From: Chinchilla lanigera
Taxonomy: Eukaryota; Chordata; Mammalia; Rodentia; Chinchillidae
Reading direction: 5' to 3'
Assembly: GCF_000276665.1 (NCBI RefSeq)
Contig: NW_004955473.1
Span: forward strand, 6,965,477 to 7,029,476
Length of the DNA: 64,000 nucleotides
The translations under genes and the position numbers were made by a program. Below the pieces are notes generated by a model. The model did no database searches. It was not told the origin of the DNA and worked only from the letters and a program-made list of their open reading frames with translations. Numbering within the stretch: the first letter of the stretch is position 1; every line of letters begins with the position of its first letter. Of this stretch, positions 1 through 13,312 are shown piece by piece.

Positions 1-1740
1 GAAAAATTGATCAACAATATAAACACTGAGAGTTCATTTCAGTGAACTAATAGAAATTAGTAGTACAATTATATTAGCCACCTGAAAATGGAGAAAATAA
101 GAAAAATAGAATATGTATTTTTGATTAAATACAAATTTGATTTTGTGAGTTATGTGATTACATAAAGTGTTAAAAGTATTAAATATATTTATCGACCTTG
201 GCTTTTCTCACATATATTTTGTTTATTGTTCCTCTGAAAGGGTCTTATCATATACAATCACTTTCTATATATTTTCATATTTCATTTAAGCAACATAAAA
301 TATACCTTTCTAGCAAATATTTAAGTGTAGAATACAATATTCACAACTATAAGAATGCTGTTATGCAACCAAGCACAAGAACGAATTCATCTTCTATAAC
401 TCAAGTTTCACATAACTTTACCATCAACTTCCCACTTTCCCCTCTTACCTCTAACTGTTGGAACTCACCACTGAGTCATATTACCATAAATTCATCGACT
501 GCCAATATCTTCGTAAAATGGAATTGCAGATAATTTGTTATTTTATGACTGTTTTGTTTCTCCGAGGTTAGAGTCTTCCAGGCTTACGCAGGTTGTTATA
601 CACACAAGAGAATTTTATTCTTTGGGAATGGTAAACAAAATTTCATTATGTATATACATATATACATGTATCTCAAGTTTTCTATGTTTTCTACCATTGA
701 GCATTTATTTTATCTTCTACATTAGTTATTGTAAATAATAATGCAATGGGTATAAATGGCTGATATCCATTCAACGATTTTTGCTTTCTTATCTGTAAAT
801 GTAATTTCATATCTAAGAAATCACTGGCTAGAAAAATGTTGAGTAATTTTGCTTTGATTTATTCTACGTTTGCCACGTCATAAATTGAAACTGTTAATGC
901 ATTTTAAATTTTTGTATGTGTGTTAACTGTCACTGTTTTGGAAATAGCTATTTAATTTTATAGACACATTTGTTGAAGTGACTATTTTTTACACTTTTTA
1001 GTAATCTTGAATTCTTCACTGAAGATAAGTTGACTCCCTAAAAATGGTCTCATTTTGGTCTATCATGATCTACTTATTTATATGTTTTTTGTTTTTCTTG
1101 TACCGCACTACATAAATACAATAGCTGTGCAGTGTTTTGAAATTGGGACTTAAGGTGCTGCCAGGTTTAGTCCTCATCAAAATTTGCATTACAAATCATG
1201 CCATTCTGTTATTCCATAAGAATTATGGATTTATACCTTATTTTTGTAAAAGAAGAGATTTTCATAGGTACTGTGTTGAATATATAAATTTATTGGGGTA
1301 GTATAAACATTTTCATAACATTAAAGCATTCATTCCTGAATACAGGGTATATCTGTTTATTTATGTTCTCTTTCATTGATGTTTTATGGTTTTCAGTATG
1401 TTTTGTACATATTTGTTTACTTCACAGTATGTTTTATGTTATTGTAATGGGATAATTCTCTTAGACTTAAAAAAATTCTTAATGAATATAAGTGGAATTA
1501 ATTTTTGTATTTTCATTTTGTAGCCTTCAATGTTACTGAATTCTTCACTGATTGTCAGATTTTTTGTAGTATCTTCAGGCGTTTCCAAATATATTGTTGT
1601 GCCATGTGTAAAAAGAGATAATTTTATTTCTTTCTTTCTAAAATGGTTATTTTATTTCTTTTTCTTGTCCAATTGCTCTAATTTTTCTGCTACTAAACTA
1701 AATAAAAGTGATGAATGTGGCATATTCACAAATACATAAA
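1..1740 (-). mobile_element. L1 LINE, 3' half of ORF2 and 3' UTR, antisense
   Basis: The plus strand reads as the reverse complement of L1. At 1520-1740 it matches the reverse-transcriptase region around the polymerase active site, at 560-1250 the C-terminal half of ORF2. At 1-85 it resembles the 3' UTR repeats seen better at 46.7-47.3 kb (shared segment around TTCATTTCAGT). The reading frame is full of stops and indels, so this is a dead copy. The element runs off the left edge, so its poly(A) end and left target-site duplication cannot be seen. Together with the sense piece that follows it forms one rearranged insertion. Confidence 0.75.
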
Positions 1741-2470
1741 AAATAAACACCATTTTGTTGAAACTTAAGTAGGTGAAAGAAAACGCCATAGAGAACAGAG
1801 AAAATATCTTAGGACTAGTGAAAACAAAAACACAACCATACCAAAATTGCAAGATGCAACAAAGCAACAATAATGTGGAAGATTATCACAAAATTAGCTT
1901 CACTAAAAAAATTCTAAATCGTGTTCTACCTTTGTAAATGAAGAATTAGGTAAACAATAAACTAAACCCAAAAATGGCAGAAGAAAGGCAATAATAAACA
2001 AAATAGAAATAAGCAATTGAATCACAAAAAAATCAATGACTGTAAGAATTAATATTTGAGAAGAGTTACAAAATTGTGAAGCTTTATTTAAACTAAAAAT
2101 GGTGATAAGACCCAATAAAATAAATGAGAAAATGAAACTGTGAACATTACAAATGATGCCAAAGAATGAAAAAGTTATCTGGAGACTACTATAAAATTAT
2201 ATGCCAATCAATTGAATAAAGTAGATGAAATGGATAAATTACTAAATACATATAAACTAGCAAGACTGAATCATGTAAAATGTAAAATGGCAATGAAGCC
2301 ATAGTATATAAGTAAATTAGACCAGTTATCAGAAAACTCTTATTAAGGATAGCCTGGGATTAAATGGATTCATTGGTGATTTCTATAATAGTTTTAAAAA
2401 ATAAATGGCAACCCTTTTGAAACTTTTCCAACATTCTAAGCTTCATAAAATCATCTGCCTTCAATCAATT
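1741..2470 (+). mobile_element. L1 ORF2 segment, inverted 5' part of the preceding L1
   Basis: Here the plus strand reads as sense L1 ORF2, from the region between endonuclease and reverse transcriptase (AAACAAAAACACAACCATACC near 1820, slightly diverged) to the start of the reverse transcriptase near 2350-2460. It meets the antisense segment head to head at about 1740. The ORF2 parts on the two sides do not overlap and lie in the order expected if a single L1 transcript integrated with a 5' inversion. The frame is broken throughout. Confidence 0.65.
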
Positions 2471-5460
2471 TTAACTAAGCTATGGAAAAGTAATGCATTT
2501 TATTTGTTATTGGTGAGTATTAGTTTTTTTTTTTGTTATTTAGAATTAGCAATATTTTCAAAGCACAACTCAAAACAACTATGTAGTTTGACTCACATAT
2601 GTTCATATGGTTAATATTTACCTTTAACGATAAACAAACTATATAGGTGTGAATTTAAAGTCATTGTTCTACCAAAGACACAAATTCTCTTCCTCCATGC
2701 CATTATTATTTATTTGAATCTGAGCACTTATATATTATGAGTTTTGCATATATATTTATTGGCCTTGTCAATGAGATACAAAATACTTGATAAATAAAGA
2801 TTTTTTCTCAACCTTATATCTTTATTATCTAATATAATATCTGAAAAATAGAACACAAATAAATATTCATTGAGTGATTACAGAAATGAGTATTACGACT
2901 CTTTTCTCCTGATGAGAAGTCACAAGTGTGGACGACAATAAAAAGGATAAACTTTTTATGTGTATTATTGTTTTTTTTTAATGACAAGAAGGAGTATTCT
3001 GCCCTGCAGAAAATAAAAAATCATGAGACTTTTTCTATGTGAGCAGAAATGCAAAGTTGTATTAATATATGTGACTGATTATTATGATGACTCTGGTCTA
3101 CATTATTGAGTGATCACAAGAACAGTGAAGCAGAAACTGCACTTATGCTAACTGATATTTCCATAAAGAGATGAGAAGTCTGGTAGATTACTGGCAAAAA
3201 TAGTGAACAGAAATGTTTACTTAGAGGAGAAGTTTTGAAGAAGTGGAGAAACTAGCGAATGCTCCAAACAAAACTAAATATTATCATGAAGCCTATTCAA
3301 GTAAGATTGCAAGTGATGGCTTATAGATTTGTATAAGACCCTTAGGAAAAAATATATACAGTTGAAAGAACTTCAAGTTGTTAGGCAGTCTGATGAACAA
3401 ATTTAATTCAGGCTAAAGGTACATAGGACAGACAAAAACAAGATTGCTAAACTATCAACTGTGAATAACTAGAAACGTATGTGAAATATTATCAACTTGT
3501 GCATGACACAGACGTGACCTTCCAACATACATTTAATTAAATGTACACTGAAAATTATCCCTTGATTTCCTACAATAAACTTTGGCCACCAATAATGAAT
3601 TTTTCTTACTCTGTAGTATTCTTGAAGGAAAGAAATAATTTATATGTGATTGGATAAATATTCATGGATAAAAAGAGTTATTAAAATGTATGAGTTTATT
3701 AAAAATTAAAACCAGTGTATATTGGTAATTTTCACTGGACCCTTTCTTCTGAATCTTCTCTTTCTGAAAATAACTACTTTACATTCAGTTTGATATCTAT
3801 AGTCAAGGAAATGGACAAGGTGACATTTTAGTTTTTCTTGTGCCATGATTCCATATTATATAATTCCAAGTGTTTTTTATACACATCTCATATTAGTTAA
3901 TAGCCCACAAACTCAAAATTTTAAACATCAGATTTAGAATTCAAAAGGTGCTGGAAAATAACTCTAATGTATTGGAATGTTTCCCAGAATAACTATGTGT
4001 ATTTGCTGAAGGTCTATTAGGGAATTTTCTGTCACAAGAAACCAAAGCCACATCATTTTTATTATTTATATCACCATCTAGTTTGCAGTCCTCATGCAAT
4101 ATTAGATCAAATCTAGTCATTGTAGATTATTTATAATTTCTCAGTCAGTTTGCTAAATAACTCAGGTGAAATTTTTACCAACTCTTTTATTAAAAGCTAA
4201 AAACAATTTCTTCAGCCCCTATTTTCTATAATATTTTATTCCCTTCATAATGTCACATATTTACCCTTAATAACTCAGTGTAATTGCTTCCCTTCTTAGC
4301 AAAGTATCCAAATCATTTTCAAGGCACAATGAGAAAATTTCCTAAGGCTTTCTATGAAAAGAGACACAGAATCTCCATCTCTTTTCCCAAAACCATAAGG
4401 ACGCAGCATATGCATAGGGTGCATATGAAAGAAAATCCACAGATGTCCTTGGTGCATCTCTGCCAATATATATAGAGGGATGATTGAAGGAATGATATGT
4501 TATCTTCCTTGCCTGCAGTATATTTCTGGAGTTGGATAGTATGCCTAAAATATTTGTCAACAATAAAACTGCTTTGTAGGTTTTGAAATTTGGGGGAGTA
4601 ACATTCTACCAGAAGAAATCTGGGAAATGTTTTTACAGGTTATTTTAAAGTCTACAATATGAAGTTCTGCTGTAAAATACAAATCTTACTCTGGTTTTAA
4701 AACAAGAGATCCCTGGCCATAAATCATTATTCTTGATATGTCCCTAGTCTAAAAGAAAAGCATTTCTAGATATAGTACATTTACAGGTCAAATTATGTAC
4801 AGAAAAACATAAATGAAAAAATGAGTGCATTGAAAACTCCTCAACAACATATCTTCAATTATTGTTTGTTAGTGAGTATTGTCTCAACAAAAGAGTTAAG
4901 CAGAACTGGAAATATCACATAGAAATGTTAAGTACAAAACACAAGCAATTCAAGAATATGGCTCCAATTTCATCATTCGTATGAATCTCCATTTTTATGA
5001 CATTCAAATAATGGATTCTTAGATAAAAATCAAGTAAGAAACGATATGCCCTTGTGTGCTCAGAGATATGCTGTTTTGATCAAAAGAATATAAGATAAAA
5101 AGGAAGATGGAGGAAGAAAAAATACTGAAATAAAATTGCACATATCACAATGAAAGTCATGAAGTATGAATTCAAGATAATAAATAATATGGAAAGTATA
5201 CTCACAAGACGCAGAGTAGGCAATAACTGTGAAGAAGAACTGAAAGACATGAAGATTAACTGAAAATGTCTGTGAACAAATGCACAGAGAACCACTACTA
5301 AGGAAAATTAAATTTAGAGTCTACCATTACAATGTACATATAGTTCCCAAATATGTGGTTTATATACTAAGACGTATTATGTGAGTGGAATTTCACTAAG
5401 AAAATAAAACTTGCTCAATATATACAAACTCATTACAGAAAAATTAAGTATCACTATGTT
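2471..5460. other. Unassigned AT-rich DNA
   Basis: I see no gene, SINE or confidently recognisable LINE here. Reading frames are short and have no family resemblance. There are short homopolymer and TA-rich runs (for example T10 near 2525). Parts may be very old repeats beyond recognition by eye. Confidence 0.5.
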
Positions 5461-6360
5461 TTTCTAATTTTACACATACAAAAGCATACATTTTCCCTCA
5501 GATCTGGCCCTAACTTTATAGTCTTGACTCTCCTTTCCCTCTACATTTCTTAGCAACTGATGGCAATTACTCATCACTGAATGTGTACAAGAACAAGTGT
5601 ATTAGAACAAATCCACATATGGGTGAGATCACATTTCCCTACCCTTCTGTGATTCGCATATTTCACTTAATACAGTTTTCTGCAGTTTCATCCAAGTCAC
5701 CATAAATGAAACAAAATTATTATTTGTATGATTGAATAATTTTCAAATTTGTACGTGTACCATACTTTTTACCCATTCAATGTTGGGCATTGCTTTGTTT
5801 CTCAGCTATTGTAGTAGTTTTGCCATGAATATGACAACACTGATGCCTTCAACATATTGATTTCATTTCTTTGGACACATACCTAGTAGTAGTATTGCTG
5901 GATCATGTGGTAATTGTATTTTTAATTTTTGAACAACCTACATATTGTTTTCCATAATGACTTTCTTAATTTACATTCTTACCAGGTGCAAGGTTTCGTT
6001 TTCTTCCACAACCTGGCAAGAAACTTATTATCTGTAGTTTTTTTTTTAGGAATAGTCATTCTTACAAGATTAAGATGACATCTTATTATTGTTTCTATTC
6101 CCATTTCCACAATGTCTAATGATGGTGACCAATTTTTGCTGTTAATATGTCTGTTTATATATCTTTTTTGTTTATTTACATCAAAGTTATTTTCAAAGTT
6201 ATATTATTGGGGTTTTCTTTTTGGAATTAATGTTGGGGATATATATATATATGTATTTATATATATATATATATATTCTAGTTCACTGTCATATATTTAT
6301 TTTGCAAATATTTTCCTGTTCAGTAGATTTCCACTCATTCACATGAGAAACTTTTAAATT
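5460..6360 (-). mobile_element. Old L1 3' end, antisense
   Basis: The plus strand matches the reverse complement of the last part of L1 ORF2 and the 3' UTR of an old subfamily: the polypyrimidine stretch near 5480-5560, the segment describing a site-of-attachment pattern near 5780-5860, then 'ggatcatgtggtaattgt' near 5909 and the block at 5950-6080. It is heavily diverged with no open frame. It ends in a TA-rich microsatellite. Confidence 0.6.
6239..6276. repeat. (TA)n microsatellite
   Basis: Interrupted TA dinucleotide run of about 38 bases at the edge of the old L1. Confidence 0.85.
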
Positions 6361-7659
6361 TGATGTAATTCCACTAAATTACATTTAAATTAAGTAGGAA
6401 CATGAAATTCTAGTGTGGTATTGTACAGTAGTATTATTATGGGTAAAAATAATGCTCTGTACTTTTTTAAAAGCTAGAAGAAATGATTCTGAAACATTTT
6501 CACGTGAAGAAATGATAATTTCTGGAAGAGAGATATATAAGTCTAATGTAACACATTAACCTAACAAAATGAGCACATGCATTGGATTATCACATTTGTC
6601 TCTTCATATGTGTAGGCTTATGTCTTTTAAGTATCACTTAAGCTAAGTGCAATTCAAATACCCTTTTTTAATTAAAAAATATAGAATGCCAAAATTTCTA
6701 TTAATGAATTTCTTGAGTACCATATGCATGGAGATTAATGTAGAGGAGAGTACAACTTCCAAAGTTGTAGGCAAATCATTTCCAACCATATAGTGCGAAT
6801 AAAATGTAAATAATAGGTTTCTGAAAACAAGAGGTGGTACCAAGGCAAAATATAGAATTATATATTTCAACAGCATATAATTGATTCAATAATAAGAATT
6901 TCAACAATAAGAATTTCAACAATAAGAATATGTGTAACAATTCATAACAATCTATAATCAATTTTGTGATAAAGTCTTCCCGTAATATTTTTGATAATTG
7001 AATGGAAAAATAACAAAAAAATTAGATATGGACAATATTGAGTACAATATTAAACTCAGTGATGAAAGAGAAAAACAATTTGCAGTAAACAAGCAGTGTA
7101 TGAAGAATGGGGTAAAGTGAATGTAATAAAAGTTTTATCTAAGTCTTTAAAGAGGCAGAGAATAACTTTACTGCTCTCTAGGTTTAGACTTTCAAATGTG
7201 AATACAATGACTGTGAATTTCTTAAATATAATCCTCAGTATACAATTATAAATGGCCCTTGTGGGAAACATAAAGACCTGATCTTTAAATAAATGCATTA
7301 ATTTATACCGAGGCCCCCAGATCATCAGTTTTCCAAGGAATACATACAGTGTGTAGGTATTTAGTCAATAGATAATAGACAATCTGAGAAAGATTGCACA
7401 TTTTGCTAGTACAGTGTAGGGAACATATCAAAATATAGTGTGAATCAATAATTGTCTAGAAAACAAAACTGCTCTACATTTATATACAGAGGAAGTAGAA
7501 TAAAAAATAATACAAATTACTTTTTCTGGAGTCTGAGTGAATCATCTTTCCTGTAGGACACAATACCTGGCAAAATGAGCAACTACTTTGTAGATAACAA
7601 TACACAATATAATAACCATTCCTAATTTCTTTTTATCTTATCTTGAAATTCTGTATTAG
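6361..7659. other. Unassigned AT-rich DNA with one small tandem repeat
   Basis: No gene or recognisable mobile element apart from the 15-base tandem repeat at 6891-6930. The reading frames here (up to 89 codons) show no recognisable domain. Confidence 0.45.
6891..6930. repeat. 15-bp tandem repeat, 2.7 copies
   Basis: The unit AATAAGAATTTCAAC occurs twice exactly, and a third partial copy begins AATAAGAAT. The copies are identical over the overlap, which suggests recent slippage. Confidence 0.9.
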
Positions 7660-7935
7660 TTTAATTGTTTTTCTTGTCTCTGTAAAGTAAAAACAAAAGG
7701 TTTAATTTAGCTCAAGGTTTTAGAAGACTACAGTACATGATCAGTAGGCTCTAAAGTGAAAACTTCAGCAGAGAAGCACATAGCAGAGCTACGCATATTA
7801 GGTTGTGTCACCTGGGTTGCAGAGCAGAGGAACTCTGCCAGAAAGAACAGATTAAGGATGATATATACTATTCAAGAGAATGCTCCATGACCCATCTAGA
7901 CAGACCGAGGGAATGGTCTACTAATTTTCTTGGCA
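7660..7935 (-). mobile_element. LTR-like repeat (MaLR/ERVL type, tentative), antisense
   Basis: The stretch beginning near 7700 with 'tttagctcaaggtttta' and continuing through 'acagtacatgatcagtagg' and a purine-rich part near 7850-7900 corresponds to the reverse complement of the LTR-like family seen in sense at 28025-28650. It is diverged and internally deleted. The assignment rests on order of conserved blocks, not on an alignment. Confidence 0.4.
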
Positions 7936-9125
7936 TTTTTTAATCCAATGTGGTTAACATATCAGGATTAACAGTTCCAGAGTTGGTGAAGGCCTTAAAA
8001 TAAATAACAGAAATAATACAGAGCTACCACTAAAATACTCATCTTCTAGCTAAAAGGTGTGGAATTTACCACTTCCAGTGAACCTAAAGACTAAGGTATT
8101 GCACATTGATCACTTAGATCAAGGTCTCAGTTTAATCGAATATTTTCTAGACAACATTGCCAAAATTCTATTTACAACTTCTTAGGGATTGTAATCAGTA
8201 GAAGTGATAAAATATTTGGTAGTCACAAAAATCAGTGCTTTTTTTCAAAATTATGGAAGAAAATGCATTCTACAGTGGATAAGTTTGATAGTGACACCAA
8301 GGATTTTGGGGGGTTATATAAATGAAAGAATTGTTTGTAAAACTTTCATGTATAAATAACTTTATATTGAAAGTAAAGAGTATCATTAAATAGCATCCAG
8401 AAATGCCCTAATATCAGTAGCAAACCAGCAAGAGGAAAGGAAAGTGAACTGTTTTCATTCTCTAGGTGAGAGCTCTAAGACAGTAGGTGTACATTCCAAA
8501 AAGAACTAGGAGAACTCAAGTCTAATTTGAACTAACTTTAATATCTAGGAGATTTTTCACAGTGACAATACATTGTTTTCAGTACCTGGATCAAAAACTA
8601 TGTGTACCTTTTCAGCTTTGATCATGTAAATCATAAAATCTTTACTGAGCATGCCTCATGGGGGGAAAGGTGTTTATGTCACACAAGATTTGGTGTACAA
8701 TAAATGCACAACATTTTCTGGAATTACAGTTAAGAGTTTTTTACACATTTCTGCTGCGAATTCTGTCATTTGAAGTTTTGTAATAAGCCAAATTTTACCC
8801 TCCCATGATTCATGTTTAAGGTCTAACACCTTCCCCTGCACTTTAGAAGGTGACTCTTGGTGGAAATAAGGAATATAAAGGTATAAAGTAAAATGATGAA
8901 ACATGTCATGGAGTGGTTGTAATCCAATCTAATATATTTCTATGAAGAAGACATCTAAAAATATTCACAGAAGAAAAATTATGGGAAGTCATAGATGGAA
9001 CATGACCACTTGTTAGCTAAGAACAGAGGGTTTAGTATGAAATAAATTGCACTGGTGTCTTGATCAGAGATGTCTATCTTTCAGAACTATTAAAAGTTAT
9101 ACTTTTCAAACTACCCAGACTGTGG
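7936..9125. other. Unassigned DNA
   Basis: No gene or confident repeat. The 76-codon minus-strand frame at 8674-8904 has no recognisable motif and no sign of splice context. Confidence 0.4.
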
Positions 9126-9129
9126 CACA

Positions 9130-9215
9130 TTCTTTTTCCGAGGTAATGTCTTACTATGTTGCTCAGGTGGGGCTCAGCCTCCTGAACAGCTAGGATTATA
9201 GCTACGTGTATTTTA
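9130..9215 (-). mobile_element. Old 7SL-derived SINE fragment (B1/Alu-like), antisense
   Basis: 'gaggtaatgtcttactatgt', 'tgctcaggtggggctcagcc' and 'cctcctgaacagctaggatta' in order are the antisense hallmarks of a 7SL-derived monomer. It is diverged and truncated, with no poly(A) or clear duplication. Confidence 0.6.
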
Positions 9216-9247
9216 AACAACCTTTAAGAAATATTTCCTTATGGCAG

Positions 9248-9650
9248 CTATTTTAGTTTGCTAGGTCTGCCAGAAAAAAAATATATATATATATATATAT
9301 ATACCTCAGAAAGCCAGACTAGGTGGTTTATAATAGAGAAATTTATTTTCTCATTTAACAGGGCTGGAATTTCAACATCACAGTGTTGGCAAATTTGGAC
9401 TCTCCCGTGGCCTGTCTCTGGTTTGCAGATGACTCCCTTGTCTTCATGTGACTTTTTCTCTGTGCTTGTACATCCCTGGTGTCTTCCATGCATTCTAATC
9501 TTCCTTTTCATAAGGACACCAGTCTGATTGGAATAGAAACCATGGTAACTAACTTATTTTAATTTGCCACTTTAAGGACCCTATCTCCAAATACAGTTAC
9601 ATTCTGAGGTAATGCAGTTTAGAGCTGTAACACATGAATTTCAGCTCATA
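9248..9650 (+). mobile_element. Ancient mammalian interspersed repeat, family unassigned, with expanded (TA)n
   Basis: The block order is diagnostic of a mammal-wide repeat: TTTAGTTTGCTAGG, CTGCCA, then after a TA microsatellite (9280-9303) 'gaaatttattttctcattta', 'taaggacaccagtctgattg', 'gaccctatctccaaatacag' and 'acattctgaggtaatg'. I think it is LTR-like but do not recall its catalogue name with certainty. The frames of 87 and 89 codons on either strand here are incidental. Confidence 0.55.
9280..9303. repeat. (TA)n microsatellite inside an ancient repeat
   Basis: Twelve TA/AT units, grown in the 5' part of the surrounding repeat where the family normally has a short A-rich run. Confidence 0.85.
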
Positions 9651-11284
9651 ACAGCAGCTTTCTTAAACTAATATACATGCCCTTAATGGTGAGATTTCTT
9701 GTGTTTGTAATGAACATCTTGACCTCTAAGCACACAGAAGTGTAATGGAAAATAGAAAATAGGAGTGAAAATTTTTCTGATTTTAATCTCATGCATTATG
9801 ACAGAATATAATTAAAGACTTGATTGTTATTCCATTTTTGATTTGTTGCCTTAATCAGCTACTTGTGACCCCTCAGTATCCTCTCTAGTGAACCTGAGTT
9901 CCTGACACGGACACATTAGTTGAAAAAAGATCAGAGATGCTTACTGAGAGTATAAGAACAATAATTAATTGTTCACTGCTTAACTGAAAAGAACCTCAAA
10001 GGCTTAAGATGTTCAGACACAGTCTAGCAGATGAGAACTCAGTGAAAAAATAGAACCTAGCTGACAACACTGAAATCTATTGATTGAAAATTATTTACTT
10101 GTAACTTGAAAAGTAAGGACCTTGGTGCTCAAGATATTCCTACAAGACACTCAGATTCAATGCCAGAAATTTAATTCCAAAACCTATATTCTTATGGTAC
10201 ATTGAAAGTATTGTCACATTGTTTCAGAAGAAGGTAGGGTGAACCCAGACATGCATTTGGAAATGAAAGGTCAGACATGGACATTAATTTTAAAAAATAC
10301 TGCTTTATTAATAACTAATTTAGTGAATTACAGCAATGCAATATAAATTATTTGTATCTGAATTTATATAATGTTTAAATTCAGATGTTTTATGATGAAA
10401 ATGTGGAGAGAATGAAAAAGAGAGGGAAAAAGGATGCCTTGTAGAGTTACAAGTAGTTGAATATCTATAAGGAAGAAGCTCTGATAAAGGGATTAGTGTA
10501 AAATTGTCTATTTTTGATAGTTAAACAGAATATTAATATCAGTGGTTAACTAGGTAACCTGGAGTTTGGTTCATGATACTTAGTAGTATAACATATTTTA
10601 TGACTGATGCTAAAAAAGCACATAAATGAAGTGTTTCAAAATAAATGTAGCAAAATTTACTTTTCACTTAAATCCAAATTATGAAGATGGTGTCACTGGG
10701 AAATAGGAATATTTGAACCAAAATAGGTGATCTGGGAGTACTTGTAGACATGAATGTTCAGCTAGGAAAGATTTGATGAAAACCCTCCAGTCTCACTGAA
10801 CTTTATCACAATGTATATTTTCAATTCAATGGGAAATATGTGAAATTCATTTTCTCTTTGAGAAGCCTATGAAGAAATTGTACTTCTCTGAATGACAAGA
10901 AAAGATATGGAAGAATTGATAGAGTATAGAATTTAGATCATGTAAGTATTATTTTTAATTTATAAGTTATCAAATTGTCTAAAAATAAAGAACTGCAAGA
11001 CAGGTTCTGAGAAAAATTAGTCAATGTGCATGGGTGGATGTGGACCTATACATCACTTATGTCATTAAAGAAAATCTTTCTGAAGTCTTAAAAATTCACA
11101 TTTTCTACAAAACTTGTCCAACAAATAGATTTCTTTTTCAAATGTACATACAGCAATATTTAGAAGGCATTGCACTAACAAATTTTCAAGATGCATAAGC
11201 ACCACTCTTGCAGTTATTGGTGTAGATGGCAGAATGACCTTCTTTTTTATGATCAGTAATTATCTATTTATTCCAGATTTTATT
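9651..11284. other. Unassigned AT-rich DNA
   Basis: No gene, SINE or clear LINE segment could be recognised. No open frame reaches 60 codons. Confidence 0.4.
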
Positions 11285-12370
11285 TAGCCTTTTCCTTTTA
11301 AATTAACGTTATTGATATAATTAAACATAATAATCATATTCACAACAGAGAATTTATACCTGTACATGATAAATCTTGATTCCTCTTTTTTCACCAGTCT
11401 CCTTTCTTCCCTTGAAGTTCTCTTCCCCTTCTTTTTACATAGCTTTATTTCCACTTTATCCCTCTTTTATTTTTTTTTACTTCTTTCTTTTCCTGCTCTA
11501 CCCTCCCGAGTTCCCCTTTCTTTTGAACCATTTTTTATTTCACAATATTTATGAAACTCTTTCATCCATATTTACACTTTCTATTTCTCACACCAGAGAC
11601 ATTTACACATTTGTGACCAATTTATTTCAATTCAGAGTATGGTCTCAACGTGCATCCTTTTATTTGAAATGTCTTAAGTTTATCCTTCATTATGGCTGAG
11701 TAGTATTCCATTGAATACAAACCACATCTTTTGATCTATTCCTCATTGATGGGCATTTGTGTTATTTCCAAGGTTTAGCTATTAAAACCTGTGCTATTAT
11801 AAATATGGGTGTGTGTACATCTCTGTGGTATAATGTTCTTAATTCTTATGCGAAGGTACCTAGAAGGAGAAAAGTTCAAATAGAACCTCTAATCCTAGTT
11901 TTTTTGAGGAATTTTGACACTGATTTCCGCAGTGGTTGCACCAGTCTACACTCCCATCAGCAGTGGAGAGGTGTTCATTTTTCCCTACAGCCCCACCTTC
12001 ATATGTTATTGGTGGATATCTTCATGATAGCGATTGTTTGTTGAGTGAAATGGAATCTCAGCATTGTTTTAATTTACCTCTCTCGAATGACCAGTGATGT
12101 TGAATATTTTTTCACATATTTATTTGTCACTTGAATTTCTTCCTCTAAGAAGTATGTATTCCTCTTAGATGCCCATTTTTGGATTAAGTCTTTAAATTTC
12201 AGGGATCTGAATTTTTCACTTCTTTATATGTTCTAGAAATTATTTCCTTGTAAGAGGGACAACTGGTTAAAACTATTTCCCACTCTGTGTGTTATCTTTT
12301 AACTCTGTTGGTAATTTATTTTGCTTTGCAAAAGCTTTTTAATAGGATGAAATCCCAGTTGTTGATTCAG
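11285..12370 (-). mobile_element. L1, C-terminal ORF2 and 3' UTR, antisense
   Basis: Antisense copy of the same lineage of L1 as at 22.8-24.7 kb. The two share the polypyrimidine tract, then 'ggctgagtagtattccattg' near 11694, the ORF2 C-terminal block around 11750-11850, 'cagtctacactcccatcagc' near 11942 and 'cccatttttggattaagtc' near 12172. Frameshifts and stops break the ORF. It is 5'-truncated at about 12370, where a differently oriented L1 begins. Confidence 0.75.
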
Positions 12371-13312
12371 AAGGAAAAATCTCCTGGTTCCCAGGACTGA
12401 AAGGCTTAGTATTGTTACAATGACCATACTGTCCAAAGGGATCTAATGGACAATATAATCCTTATTAAATTCACAATAATAATTTTTTAAGGAAATAGAA
12501 GAACAATTTTAAAGCTCATCAGGAACTATTAGGCATATCAAAAATATTTTGAGTAGTAAAATATATGGAGGTAATATACTTTCTAATTTTAAAACATATT
12601 ACGTAATTGGAATATTTAAAATAGAAGTGTAAAAGAATAAAGGCAGAAGCATATACCAGTGGTGTACAGTTATCTACATATACAGCAGTCCACATATATG
12701 TGGTCAATTGATCATTGCCAAGAATATACTAGAAGCATAATCTTCTCAAATGCTGGTTTCAAAACGAGAATTCCATTGCAAAGGAAAATAGTTGGAAAAT
12801 CATATAATCCCACATACAGAACACAGCTCAAAACTCATTAAGTATTTTTGTAGATATAAGGCTTCAATCTGTGAAAATTTAGTTAGAAATACTTGGATAA
12901 ATCTTAATGACATTGTATGGGAAATGATTTCATGAATATGACAATAAAAACAAGTTTTAAGGATCCCAAAACCAAAGTAGACAAGTGAGATCACACCTGA
13001 TTAAAATGCTTCTATATAGCAAAGTACAAAAATCAACAGAGCAATAAAATTACCTACTAAATGGAAAAGTATTTGCCCGCCATATATAAGACAAAGTATT
13101 AACCTTCATAATACATTAGATATTTTGCCACTTGGTAGTTAAAATCTAACATAATTCAGATAGGCGACAAGCTTCAACAGACATCTCCAAATAAAGCATG
13201 TTTTAAAGGACAACAGGTATTATGAAAAAATGCTTAGTTTCCCTACAGATGAGGGAAATGCAAGTCAAAATCTAAATGCCCTTACACCTTATATTTGTTA
13301 AGATGACATTTT
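12371..13312 (+). mobile_element. Older L1 ORF2 segment, sense
   Basis: Sense ORF2 from the thumb region ('attgttacaatgaccatact' near 12412) through the C-terminal part ('gatgagggaaatgcaagtc' near 13249). It has diverged strongly, and no frame exceeds about 60 codons. It overlaps in ORF2 coordinates with the adjacent antisense L1, so the two are separate insertions. Confidence 0.65.

Noticed and set aside
11376..11699. 107-codon hydrophobic frame resembling a membrane protein
   Set aside because: It comes from the T/C-rich 3' UTR and ORF2 end of an antisense L1; Phe/Leu/Ser richness follows from the pyrimidine tract.
11285..13312. Second head-to-head L1 pair that looked like another twin-priming event
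   Set aside because: The antisense and sense parts overlap in ORF2 coordinates and differ in divergence, so they are separate insertions.
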